27,177 nucleotides of DNA, taken from positions 1-27,177 of the forward strand of contig CAZRNR010000026.1 of NCBI GenBank assembly GCA_964601505.1, read 5' to 3'. Position 1 is the stretch's first letter. Every line of letters begins with the position of its first letter. The position numbers and the translations under genes are program-made. Source of the DNA: DRWZ01 sp964601505. Lineage in GTDB: Bacteria > Calescibacteriota > Calescibacteriia > Calescibacteriales > Calescibacteriaceae. The notes beneath the pieces were generated by a model, which made no database searches, was not told where the DNA came from, and saw only the letters and a list, made by a program, of their open reading frames with translations. Below are positions 1 through 8,343 of this stretch, one piece after another.

Positions 1-1496
1 AAAACATAAAAGCTCTTGCCCTCTGTAGATTTTACCTCCTTTATAACAAAAACAGAAAAAGTAAAAATCTTCTGCCTCGCCTGAAAATGAAGAAAAGTCG
101 GAACAATCAAGTAAATCACCAAAGAAATATAAGGGAAAAATTTCCTCAATCTCTTCAACCCTAAAAGCACAAAAAGCAAAAAAATAACTGTAAATTCATA
201 CGGAATATCCAACTTCGGATTCACAGAAATACCAAGATATCCAAAAACATCTACAAGAAAAATAATTAGCTTTATGATGTACTTTGAAATAAGTATTGGA
301 ATTTCAGAAAGTGGCTCAAAGATGAAACCCAAGAATACTCCAAACACCCCAAAGAGTATTACAAAATTGAAAAGAGATGTAAAAACTATGTTTGTCAGCG
401 GAGCTACAAGAGACACAGGCATACCTATCCAAATACATATAGGTAAAACCCCCAAAGAAGCAAAAACAGAACTCCAAAATGTTAAAAAAACTTTGCTCCC
501 ATGAAAATCAACAAATGATATGAGAAAAAGAACAGAAAAGAAAGAAAGCAAAAAAGATATGTTCCAGACATCAAAAGGATTAAAAAGTATTATAAAGAAA
601 CCTGAAGCAAATAGATTATTGATCGGAGAAAAGTTTCGCCCACTCAAATAAGTAGTAAAAAAAATTGCATTCATCAAAAAAGCCCTGACAGCTGGACGAA
701 CCATTCCACACATGAAAAGAAAAAGAAGCTGAAAAATCAAAGATAAAATTATCTTCAAAACATATGGCTGAAATCTTACTGAGTAAATATACCTTGCTAA
801 AAAACTAGCCAAAAATATTCCCAAAAAAGCAACAGCTGTAAAATGAGAACCCGAAATAGCTATAAGATGTAAAATACCAAATCTTGAAAGATCGTATAGA
901 AATTTTTGATCTATATCCTCACGACCGGCAAAAAGTATAGAATCCAAAATCTTACTCTCCTCATCATCTCCTCTTACAAAGGAACGTGCCCTATTCCTCA
1001 TCTCACGAAGAAAACTCAAAGGAAAGCTTAATTCCATCTTCTCAAAAAACTTTGGATTAAAACATATCCTCCACCCTACCCTTAAATCCTTTACATAAGA
1101 GCAGTATATAACTACCTTATCAAATGTATCAAACTCACCCAAATTTTTGATACCAAAAACCCTTATATATCCTCCGGAAACCTTCCAGTTCTCAATTATT
1201 TCGTTTTTGATATTTTCAACAAGGATCAAAACAGAGTTTGAACCTACAGAATCAACCCTACCGACAATAAAATTTCCGCTGTCAGAAAGATTCTTTGTAT
1301 AAAAGAAAAAAATCAATGATATTATAAGCAAAGGCAGAAACTCATAAAACTTCAAAAAAATAAAAAGTAAAAATAAAACAAGATGAATCAGAAGAACAAC
1401 AAGAAGATATTCCCCGGAAAAAACAATCCCAAAATATGCAAACAAAAATATAGGGAGGAAAGGGATTTTATAAAAGAATTCCTTTATCTGAACCAT
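1..1496 (-). CDS. comEC: ComEC/Rec2-type DNA uptake channel (partial, runs off left edge)
   Basis: An open frame of at least 498 codons runs without a stop from an ATG at 1496 to the window edge. ComEC forms the inner-membrane channel that takes up single-stranded DNA during natural transformation. The N-terminus is strongly hydrophobic, followed by a soluble stretch (about residues 85-175) in the place of the DUF4131 domain. The competence-domain signatures are visible: HLIAISGSHF near residue 210 and RPAVRAFLM near residue 267, then many membrane helices. The ATG shares its first base with the TAA of the upstream gene (TAATG) and has no Shine-Dalgarno, so translation is probably coupled. 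The last visible residues (about 480-498) lie where a C-terminal metallo-beta-lactamase-like domain would begin, but its DVGQGD-type motif is not seen before the edge. The family call is firm; the state of the C-terminal domain is unknown. Confidence 0.9.
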   Translation of the reverse strand, partial: MVQIKEFFYKIPFLPIFLFAYFGIVFSGEYLLVVLLIHLVLFLLFIFLKFYEFLPLLIISLIFFFYTKNLSDSGNFIVGRVDSVGSNSVLILVENIKNEIIENWKVSGGYIRVFGIKNLGEFDTFDKVVIYCSYVKDLRVGWRICFNPKFFEKMELSFPLSFLREMRNRARSFVRGDDEESKILDSILFAGREDIDQKFLYDLSRFGILHLIAISGSHFTAVAFLGIFLASFLARYIYSVRFQPYVLKIILSLIFQLLFLFMCGMVRPAVRAFLMNAIFFTTYLSGRNFSPINNLFASGFFIILFNPFDVWNISFLLSFFSVLFLISFVDFHGSKVFLTFWSSVFASLGVLPICIWIGMPVSLVAPLTNIVFTSLFNFVILFGVFGVFLGFIFEPLSEIPILISKYIIKLIIFLVDVFGYLGISVNPKLDIPYEFTVIFLLFVLLGLKRLRKFFPYISLVIYLIVPTFLHFQARQKIFTFSVFVIKEVKSTEGKSFYV

Positions 1497-2050
1497 TAAA
1501 CAAATTCAGAAATGATATTGCCAGTAAGATCTTTCTCCTTTATATTTCTGATTTTTCTTGCAAACTCTCTTTCTGAAATCAAACCAGAAGCATACAAAAA
1601 ATAGAACCTCATCAGTTCATCTCTTGATTCCTGATCCGTAACTTGGAAAAGAACTTGAAAAAATTCAATTTCAGACATCCGAAGATCTTGTAATGCGCCC
1701 AAAGATCCTTGATTGAAAAAATTCTTGTGTTTCGGAGCATCCAATTCTGGATCTGTTTTTAGCAAAGGCTTATATATTTTTTCCCGCGCAACGAAGGAAA
1801 CTTGAGATTCCCCTCCAACAGCAACAAGCTTACCATTTACAAATGCAAATTTTACTCTGACATAAGATGTAACAGGTATATCCCCTTGCCTCAAAGCTTT
1901 TTCTTTCATTCTGACCGCATTCCCTATTTCCCAACCACTGACCCAACCAGCAGAAAAAGAAGCAGGAACAACATTTGTACGCAACCCGAACTCGTGAGGT
2001 AATGGATGATATTTCATCATGAACAAGGAGGGTTTGATCTCTGCACCCAT
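1496..2050 (-). CDS. Hypothetical 184-aa protein in the dprA-comEC operon, SHOCT-like C-terminus
   Basis: I do not recognise the family. The protein is soluble, with no signal peptide or membrane segment. The N-terminal part has a GWVSGWEIGNAVRMKEKA stretch (about residues 35-52) and a beta-rich region around residues 60-90. The C-terminal piece YFLYASGLISEREFARKI (about 149-166) resembles the short SHOCT motif (a leucine-rich helix, then GLIS/T-E-x-EF), usually found at protein C-termini. Its stop overlaps the comEC start and it begins 8 nt after the stop of the preceding small gene, so it is surely in the operon. The ATG lacks a Shine-Dalgarno, but TATAAT ends 7 nt upstream. A role in DNA uptake is inferred from position only. 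Confidence 0.7.
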   Translation of the reverse strand: MGAEIKPSLFMMKYHPLPHEFGLRTNVVPASFSAGWVSGWEIGNAVRMKEKALRQGDIPVTSYVRVKFAFVNGKLVAVGGESQVSFVAREKIYKPLLKTDPELDAPKHKNFFNQGSLGALQDLRMSEIEFFQVLFQVTDQESRDELMRFYFLYASGLISEREFARKIRNIKEKDLTGNIISEFV

Positions 2051-2057
2051 ATGTAGA

Positions 2058-2063
2058 ATTATA
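2058..2063 (-). promoter_or_regulatory. TATAAT box 7 nt before the 184-aa gene
   Basis: TATAAT on the minus strand ends 7 nt before the ATG at 2050, the spacing expected if transcription starts on the ATG and the message is leaderless. The -35 region is poor (TTCGGA-like). It overlaps the stop codon of the preceding small gene, so it would be an internal promoter for the 184-aa gene and comEC. Confidence 0.3.
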
Positions 2064-2269
2064 ATTTTTTAGCAAAAGTTTTCCGAAGATAGAATGACTT
2101 TAAAAATTCCTCATAAATATCAAAAAATCTTATTCCCCCTACAGTGAAATAACAAGTATAAAAAAACACTGATTTCATATTCAAAAATATATTCCTCACC
2201 ACGAGGTGTCCCCTTACCTGAATCCTCATCTCCAGGGAATACAGAAGGAAAAATATCTTTCAAGGTCAT
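2059..2269 (-). pseudogene. Small gene with a frame change at a T7 run, between dprA and the 184-aa gene
   Basis: An ATG at 2269 overlaps the dprA stop as ATGA. The first frame begins MTLKDIFPSVFPGDED and stops after 49 codons. The second half of the spacer reads well in another frame (GIRFFDIYEEFLKSFYLRKT) and ends with TAA at 2061-2059, 8 nt before the next gene. The frames meet at a run of seven T on the coding strand (2166-2160). Skipping one T would join them into a protein of about 70 residues. The ATGA start, tight spacing and coding look on both sides argue for a real gene, read by transcriptional slippage or recently broken by an added T; an assembly error is also possible. No family recognised. 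It is typed as a pseudogene only because the frame is broken as given. Confidence 0.5.
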
Positions 2270-3396
2270 GATGATGGAGCCTTTTTATAGTATCCACTCA
2301 CCTCTTCAACAACCATACCCTTTATTTCAAGCGATACGAGAGATGAAATTACATCTTGAGGTGCTATTTGAGTTTTCTTTATGATATCATCAATGTGCAT
2401 AGATATATCTTCACTGAGAAAAGAAAGTATCTTTTCTTCACTTTCAGTCAAATCAGCTCTTTTTATATTTACAAATGGAGATATCAATCCAATTTGGTTA
2501 AGAGGCTGCTTCTGTCCAAGATCTGGTATGATACGCGAAATTATATCTTCTGGTGTTTCAGCTAAGAATGCTCCTTCTTTTATCAACCTATTTGTTCCTT
2601 TTGATGTTTTAGAGAATATACTACCTGGAACTACGAAAACATCTCTATCATAATCTATAGCCATATATGCAGTTATCAGAGCTCCTGACTTTTCTGGTGC
2701 TTCGACAATCAAAACAGCTTTTGAAATACCTGCTATTATTCTGTTTCTTCTTGGGAAATTCTCCGCAGAGGGCATCGTACCTGGAGGGAACTCACTCAAA
2801 ATAGCCCCATTTTTCCTCAATATATCATCTACCAATTTTTTATTCTCGTATGGATATATGTTTTCAAGAGACGATGGGAAAATGGCGTAAGTTTTTCCAG
2901 AAGCTTCAACGCAAGACTTATGGGCGACAGTATCTAGGCCAAAAGCCAGACCAGAAGCAATACATATACCAAAAGATGATAAGGCAGTAGAAAAAAATCG
3001 CGTAGCTTCAATACCATAAGACGATGGCTTCCTTGTGCCGACTATAGCAACAACAAGTGCATTTACTTCAAGGTTTCCCTTATAAAACAAGACCAAAGGG
3101 GGATCAGGTATCTTAGCAAGAAGAGCTGGATATCTATCTTTTTCTTCATAACACACGAAATTCTGCCCGAGTTTCAAAGAAAGTCTCAGCGAATCCTCAA
3201 CAGAAGCCCATTTATCAAACTTCTTTATATTCTCCGAAACAAACTTTCCAGCAACTTGCTCTATTTTCACCCTATCAGCGAGAAAAACCTGCTTTGCAGA
3301 TGAGAAAAAGTCAATAAGTCTCTTTCCTATAACAGATCCAACCCCTCTGACACGCGTCAAAGCAAGCGTGTAAAAGGCAGTTTCTAAATTAGACAT
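2266..3396 (-). CDS. dprA: DNA-processing protein DprA (Smf)
   Basis: DprA binds incoming single-stranded DNA in the cytoplasm and loads RecA during transformation. The protein has 376 residues. An N-terminal helix-hairpin-helix-like region (about 1-70) precedes the DprA Rossmann fold, with IVGTRKPSSYG near 118 and SGLAFGLDTVAHK near 148, then IYPYENK and the FPRRNRIIAG loop. The C-terminus (about 318-372) is a winged-helix domain. The frame is open up to 3444, but the start at 3396 is preferred because GAGGG lies just upstream and the family N-terminus (a short Met, then a helix) begins there. Its stop overlaps the next ATG (ATGA). The gene follows the carboxyltransferase gene by about 63 nt. 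Identification is secure. Confidence 0.95.
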   Translation of the reverse strand: MSNLETAFYTLALTRVRGVGSVIGKRLIDFFSSAKQVFLADRVKIEQVAGKFVSENIKKFDKWASVEDSLRLSLKLGQNFVCYEEKDRYPALLAKIPDPPLVLFYKGNLEVNALVVAIVGTRKPSSYGIEATRFFSTALSSFGICIASGLAFGLDTVAHKSCVEASGKTYAIFPSSLENIYPYENKKLVDDILRKNGAILSEFPPGTMPSAENFPRRNRIIAGISKAVLIVEAPEKSGALITAYMAIDYDRDVFVVPGSIFSKTSKGTNRLIKEGAFLAETPEDIISRIIPDLGQKQPLNQIGLISPFVNIKRADLTESEEKILSFLSEDISMHIDDIIKKTQIAPQDVISSLVSLEIKGMVVEEVSGYYKKAPSS

Positions 3397-3459
3397 CCGG
3401 CCCTCATAAAAAATAATGATCAAAAAGAAAAAATAATGATACAATTCAAAATTTATCCA

Positions 3460-5046
3460 CTAAACAGGATAAACCCCGTGTTTTCTTTTCTCCCGAAGAA
3501 CTTTCTTCTTTTCTGTGAGCTCAAGTGATAGGTAAAGAATTCTCCTTGTTTCTCTTGGGTCAATAACATCATCTATAAATCCCCATCCAGCGGGCTTTTT
3601 TATATCTATGTATGGTCTTATGCTTTCGGCCATCTGGTTTGTGAATTCTTTCGCTTCCTCTGGAGTCATAGCCTCAAGTTGCTTTTTTGCAAATATTGAA
3701 ACCATACCTTCAGGTCCCATAACAGATATCTCACCAGTTGGCCAAGCGACAATTATATCGGGATCAAAAGATTTACCACACATAGCGTAATATCCTGCCC
3801 CATAAGCTTTTCTGACTATGACAGTAAATTTCGGCACCGTAGCTTCCGCAACTGCATGAATCATCTTTGCCCCATGTCTTATAAGACCATCTTTTTCTGT
3901 CTTTGATGAAACCATGAAACCCGGAACATCTGCCAGAAAGACAAGAGGTATGTTAAAAGAATCACAAAGCCATATAAACCTTGCAGCTTTATCTGAAGCA
4001 TTTACATCAAGAACTCCCCCATAGAACATAGGATTATTCGCAACAAAACCGACAACATATCCTCCGATTCTACCAAAGCCAACAATTATATTTCTTGCCC
4101 ACTTAGGTTTTATCTCAAAAAACTCACCGTTATCAACTATGAGGTTTATTATCTTGTGCATGTCATAAGCTTGTTTTGGGTTATCAGGAAGAACATCTAA
4201 AATCCTGTCGTCTATAAGAGCGAGAGGGTCTCCATCAAATTTCTTCCTCGGAGGTTTTTCTTCGTTTGAGTTCGGCATGAAGGAAAGGTAATCTCTAACA
4301 GCTTTCAAACAAGATGGATCATCAGGATACTCATTATCGGCACAACCAGATATCTCAGTGTGAATTTTTGATCCACCCAAGTTCTCTTCATCTATAGTTT
4401 CCCCAGTGACCATTTTCACAAGTGAAGGTCCTCCAAGTCCCATAAAGCTTTTTCCCTTGACCATAAAGACAACATCAGCAAGCCCCGGGATATAAGCAGT
4501 TCCGGCATAACCGGGCCCCATCTGAGCGCAAACCAGAGGTATAATACCAGACATAATGGACTCTTCTTTGAAAAGCCAACCTGAATTCGCAAATAAAGCA
4601 ATAGCTTCTCCTGCCAGACCCCCTCCTAAAGTCGTAGCTGATGATGCCGATATCCTCGCACCTCCTGAATCTATCAACCAAACCAAAGGTATCTTCCACC
4701 TCAAACACAACTCCCTTATCCTTGTACATTTTATCTCATTGACAAACCCCATAGATCCTCCCTTTACTGTATAATCGTATGCAATAACGCCGATATACCT
4801 ATTATCTACCTTTCCAAAACCAGTAACAACCCCATCAGCTGGAACTCTTTCAGTTCCAGGTTCAGTCCCTAAAATACCGGTCTCAAAAAAATGAGAGTCT
4901 TTATCAAACAGTAAATCCAATCTTTCCCTGACCGTTAGCTTCCCTCTTTCATGCTGTTGCTTTACTTTCTCTGGACCTCCCATTTGCTTTACTTGTTCCC
5001 TTATCCTGTGAAGCTCCTCAACAAGCTCCCTCATCTTCTGTCCCAT
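3460..5046 (-). CDS. Acyl-CoA carboxylase/decarboxylase carboxyltransferase subunit
   Basis: This is a 528-residue carboxyltransferase of the propionyl-CoA carboxylase beta/methylmalonyl-CoA decarboxylase alpha family, which transfers carboxyl groups between biotin and an acyl-CoA. It has the two crotonase-like halves of the family. The N-half carries KGGSMG and DSGGARISASSATTLGGG; the C-half carries DVPGFMVSS, LIRHGAKMIHAVAEATVPK and RKAYGAGYYAMCGK. Length is normal. The start at 5046 has a strong AGGAGGG about 9 nt upstream. No biotin carboxylase, biotin carrier or membrane decarboxylase gene lies in the window, so the substrate and whether it works in carboxylation or Na+-linked decarboxylation cannot be decided. 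It may be co-transcribed with dprA, which starts 63 nt downstream. Confidence 0.9.
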   Translation of the reverse strand: MGQKMRELVEELHRIREQVKQMGGPEKVKQQHERGKLTVRERLDLLFDKDSHFFETGILGTEPGTERVPADGVVTGFGKVDNRYIGVIAYDYTVKGGSMGFVNEIKCTRIRELCLRWKIPLVWLIDSGGARISASSATTLGGGLAGEAIALFANSGWLFKEESIMSGIIPLVCAQMGPGYAGTAYIPGLADVVFMVKGKSFMGLGGPSLVKMVTGETIDEENLGGSKIHTEISGCADNEYPDDPSCLKAVRDYLSFMPNSNEEKPPRKKFDGDPLALIDDRILDVLPDNPKQAYDMHKIINLIVDNGEFFEIKPKWARNIIVGFGRIGGYVVGFVANNPMFYGGVLDVNASDKAARFIWLCDSFNIPLVFLADVPGFMVSSKTEKDGLIRHGAKMIHAVAEATVPKFTVIVRKAYGAGYYAMCGKSFDPDIIVAWPTGEISVMGPEGMVSIFAKKQLEAMTPEEAKEFTNQMAESIRPYIDIKKPAGWGFIDDVIDPRETRRILYLSLELTEKKKVLREKRKHGVYPV

Positions 5047-5297
5047 ATGAAAGCCCTCCTACTTAATTTATTTCTTACCCAAACAAATCTTTCACTATTT
5101 TCTGAATTTTGACCGATCATTCAAATTCTCCTTTGAGCAAACATGAGTTTGAAACCTACAAAAAATCAATGAAATCCATTAAAAAACATCAAAAAGAAAT
5201 TCGGATTCGATCTATAAATTTTTGTATGAAGTGAGAAAAAGAACAAATTCAGAAAAATCAAAATATAAAACACATTTGTAGAAATTTTTTCAGAGTA

Positions 5298-7034
5298 ATG
5301 AAGGCGAAACAAGAGACATTTGAAGATATATCAAAGCTCTGTGAAGGGCTATACGAAAAAAAAGAAATGAGAGATATTCCAGAATTCGTTGTATCTCCTC
5401 AAAATCTTCTTCAGTTTGAAAGCAAACTCAAAAGCAATGGGTATAATATGGTCTTAGATCTATTCGGACTTGATCTAAAAGATAATGAAAAGTTAAAGAA
5501 CTATGCTGGTGTGAAATCAAGATTTGCTGTAGTATATCAATTTCTCAAAATTCCACAGAATGAAAGGATAAGGGTTATCACTCCTGTTCCAGATGATATG
5601 AAAGTACCTTCTTCTTATTCTTTATACAAAGGAGTAGATTGGTTCGAAAGAGAAGCTTATGATCTTTTTGGCATAATCTTTGAAGGACATCCAGACTTAC
5701 GAAGAATCTTCATGCCAGAGGATTATGAAGGACATCCACTCAGAAAAGATTTCCCAACAAAAGGAGTCAAAGAATATATAGGAGGAAAATTCACTCCACG
5801 ATTAGTAAGGCTTCCGGGAAAAGAAAAACCTTCGGATATTTTTGAAGAGGGAGCAAGAAACATAATAAATGTCGGTCCCACGCATCCAGCTACACATGGA
5901 ACCTTCCGAATGATATTTGAACTTGAGGGAGAGGATATAATAGGTGCAGACCTTGAAATCGGCTACCTTCACAGAGGAGTCGAGAAAAATGCAGAAAACA
6001 TGCGATGGGAGGATTTCATACCAATGACAGATAGGCTAAACTACCTTTCAGCTTATCTAAACAACATGATATACACTGAAGGCGTTGAAAGAATGTGCGG
6101 AATATGGAATGAAGTTCCAAGAAGAGCAAAATACATAAGAGTAATCCTTGCAGAACTGTCAAGAATAGCAGATCATATAATAAGCATAGGAACAATGGCT
6201 GTTGATCTTGGAGCACTGACACCGTTTTGGTATCTATTTAAAGTAAGGGAAGAGATATATTCCGTTTTTGAATGGACAATAGGAGCCAGACTCACAACCT
6301 CCGGAACATCATTCGGAGGAGTCAGAGGGGACCTTGATGAAAAAATAATAGAAAAAATCAGAAACATAATAGATAAACAAATACCAAAAGTTCTTTCCGA
6401 ATTAGATAAACTACTTACAAAAAACAGAATATTTATAGATAGAACTCGCGGGATCGGGAAAATTTCCGCAGAGGATGCCATAGAGTGGGGATTCACTGGT
6501 CCTTCACTGCGTGGATCAGGAGTAGCTTGGGATATAAGGAAAGTTCAACCATACGGACTTTACGAGGATTTTGATTTTTATGTCCCTGTCGCCACAGAAG
6601 GAGATGTTTATTCAAGGTATCTTGTAAGAGTTGAAGAGATGTATCAAAGTGCAAATATAGTTCGTCAAGCCCTAAACAATCTTCCCCAAGATGGAACAAA
6701 AATCAAAACAGATAAAAAATCTGTCTTACCTTCTCTGCCAGACAAAAAGTATGTCTATACTCAAATAGAAGCCCTGATACACCATTTCAAAGGTATGACA
6801 GAAGGAGTTGTTCCTCCATTTGGATGGTATTACTTTTCTGGAGAAGCAGCTAATGGAGAACTTGGATTTTTCATGGTTTCAGAAAACAAAAGAACTCCCT
6901 GGAGAATAAGAATAAGACCCCCGTGTTTTGCAATATATCAAGCTTTCAGATATATGGTTCTTGGACATAAGCTTGCAGACTTCGTTGGAATACTTGGTAG
7001 CATAAATATAGTAGCAGGAGAATTAGACAGATGA
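5298..7034 (+). CDS. nuoCD: NADH-quinone oxidoreductase, fused subunits C and D
   Basis: A 578-residue fusion of NuoC (30-kDa-type, about 1-165) and NuoD (49-kDa-type, about 190-578), two subunits of the peripheral arm of complex I. NuoC shows the signature EREAYDLFGI followed by GHPDLRRI. NuoD shows NVGPTHPATHG near 190, ADLEIGYLHRGVEKN, then a C-terminus ending in GELDR. The cysteine pairs that hold NiFe in related hydrogenase large subunits are absent, as expected for a true NuoD. NuoC-NuoD fusion is known in several bacteria. No other nuo gene is present on either side; the next gene begins 58 nt later and encodes a DUF1015 protein. The ATG has no Shine-Dalgarno. Whether it works in a full complex I encoded elsewhere or in a reduced complex cannot be told here. 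Confidence 0.95.
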   Translation: MKAKQETFEDISKLCEGLYEKKEMRDIPEFVVSPQNLLQFESKLKSNGYNMVLDLFGLDLKDNEKLKNYAGVKSRFAVVYQFLKIPQNERIRVITPVPDDMKVPSSYSLYKGVDWFEREAYDLFGIIFEGHPDLRRIFMPEDYEGHPLRKDFPTKGVKEYIGGKFTPRLVRLPGKEKPSDIFEEGARNIINVGPTHPATHGTFRMIFELEGEDIIGADLEIGYLHRGVEKNAENMRWEDFIPMTDRLNYLSAYLNNMIYTEGVERMCGIWNEVPRRAKYIRVILAELSRIADHIISIGTMAVDLGALTPFWYLFKVREEIYSVFEWTIGARLTTSGTSFGGVRGDLDEKIIEKIRNIIDKQIPKVLSELDKLLTKNRIFIDRTRGIGKISAEDAIEWGFTGPSLRGSGVAWDIRKVQPYGLYEDFDFYVPVATEGDVYSRYLVRVEEMYQSANIVRQALNNLPQDGTKIKTDKKSVLPSLPDKKYVYTQIEALIHHFKGMTEGVVPPFGWYYFSGEAANGELGFFMVSENKRTPWRIRIRPPCFAIYQAFRYMVLGHKLADFVGILGSINIVAGELDR

Positions 7035-7092
7035 AAAAAGATTGTTGTAAAAAAAATAAAAATCACCTCACCAAAATTGAATCAATAAAACT

Positions 7093-8244
7093 ATGAACAA
7101 AATAATCAAACCATTTTTAGGATATAGATACTCTGACGCTTTCAGAGAGAAAATAAGTGAGAATATATGTCCGCCATATGATGTGATAGATGAAAAGCTA
7201 CAAATGGAACTCTTCAAAAATCCTTATAACTATGTGAGGATTGTTTTATCTCCGTATGGTCATGATTCTGCATTGGAGAGCTTAAAAAAATTCATATCGG
7301 AGAAGGTTATTATAAGGGAAAATAAACCTAAAATCTATATTCTGGAACAGAAATTCAGGCTTGGTGAAAATGAAGGCAAATCCGTTGGTATAATAGCTCT
7401 TATATCAAAGGACGCAAAGATATTGATTCATGAACAGACAAAACCAAAAGTTATAGAAGATAGGATAGAACTTCTGGAGAAAACTGGGTTCAATACATGC
7501 TCAATAATGTTATTTGCCAAGAACACGAACATAAAAGAGAGAACTGAATCCATGAACAAGGAGAAGATATTTGAATTTTCATATATATCAGAGGATCTAG
7601 GGGTAAAGATAGAAGGGAATTTTTATTCTTCTGAAGATTTCTCAATACTTCAAGAGCTTGAAAAAACATACTTTTTCATCGCAGATGGTCATCACAGGTT
7701 CAGAGCAGCAAAGACTGTATATGAAAAGAAAGGAGAGGAATATCTTATGGCGTATATAACAGATAAAAACTCCGGAATGCTTATATTTCCGATAGCAAGA
7801 GAAATAAAAAAACAAAACAATAAAGTTATGGAGCAGATTCAAAAATTTTCAAGGGATTTTAGGAAGATAGATACAATTCAGAACATTGGTCAGCTTATAG
7901 AGATATTAAGAGAAGGAGATTTTGATTTTCTGCTAGTATCACAAAGTGGTATATTTAAAGTCAATTTATCAAAAAATCCTGAAGAAAATGTAATAAATTT
8001 TATACATAATTATATATTTGAAGGTAATAACTTAGATATATCTTTTGAGCATAATATATTTAAATCCCTAGAGAATATGAGAAGGAGGGAGATAGAATGT
8101 TCAATTATACCAAAGGCGATGTCCGTAGATTCTATATGGGAAGTTGTAGAAAAGGGGGAAATACTTCCTCCGAAATCAACATATTTTTGGCCGAAAATCC
8201 CCTCAGGTCTCGTCTTGAACAGAACAAACTTTTCAAAAATATAG
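7093..8244 (+). CDS. DUF1015 family protein
   Basis: A 383-residue cytoplasmic protein of the DUF1015 family, whose function is not established. Family marks are the N-terminal pattern CPPYDVID followed by NPYNYVRIVL (about 26-55) and the central ADGHHRFRAAK (about 197-207), which could be a catalytic or metal-binding loop because of its Asp-Gly-His-His. It is slightly shorter than usual members. The last 40 residues end in a compact KIPSGLVLN segment typical of the family. It lies 58 nt after nuoCD and 99 nt before the radical SAM gene, all on the plus strand. The start has no clear ribosome binding site. Confidence 0.85.
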   Translation: MNKIIKPFLGYRYSDAFREKISENICPPYDVIDEKLQMELFKNPYNYVRIVLSPYGHDSALESLKKFISEKVIIRENKPKIYILEQKFRLGENEGKSVGIIALISKDAKILIHEQTKPKVIEDRIELLEKTGFNTCSIMLFAKNTNIKERTESMNKEKIFEFSYISEDLGVKIEGNFYSSEDFSILQELEKTYFFIADGHHRFRAAKTVYEKKGEEYLMAYITDKNSGMLIFPIAREIKKQNNKVMEQIQKFSRDFRKIDTIQNIGQLIEILREGDFDFLLVSQSGIFKVNLSKNPEENVINFIHNYIFEGNNLDISFEHNIFKSLENMRRREIECSIIPKAMSVDSIWEVVEKGEILPPKSTYFWPKIPSGLVLNRTNFSKI

Positions 8245-8343
8245 AATTACCTGAATCAATTAATTTCTTCATCTTCTGCAAACACCTAAAAAGGCTTAAA
8301 TCATCTGAGCACTTTTTGATTTAAATAAGGGAGGTGCAAAAAG

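Noticed and set aside
274..504. Plus-strand 76-codon frame
   Set aside because: It lies wholly inside comEC on the other strand and has low-complexity, non-protein-like composition.
1830..2075. Minus-strand 81-codon frame overlapping the 184-aa gene
   Set aside because: It is a shifted-frame shadow of the 184-aa gene, which has the better composition and the coupled stop.
8097..8324. 75-codon plus-strand frame before the radical SAM gene, considered as a precursor peptide
   Set aside because: Most of it is an alternate frame of the DUF1015 gene. It has no ribosome site and no leader/core pattern or repeats.
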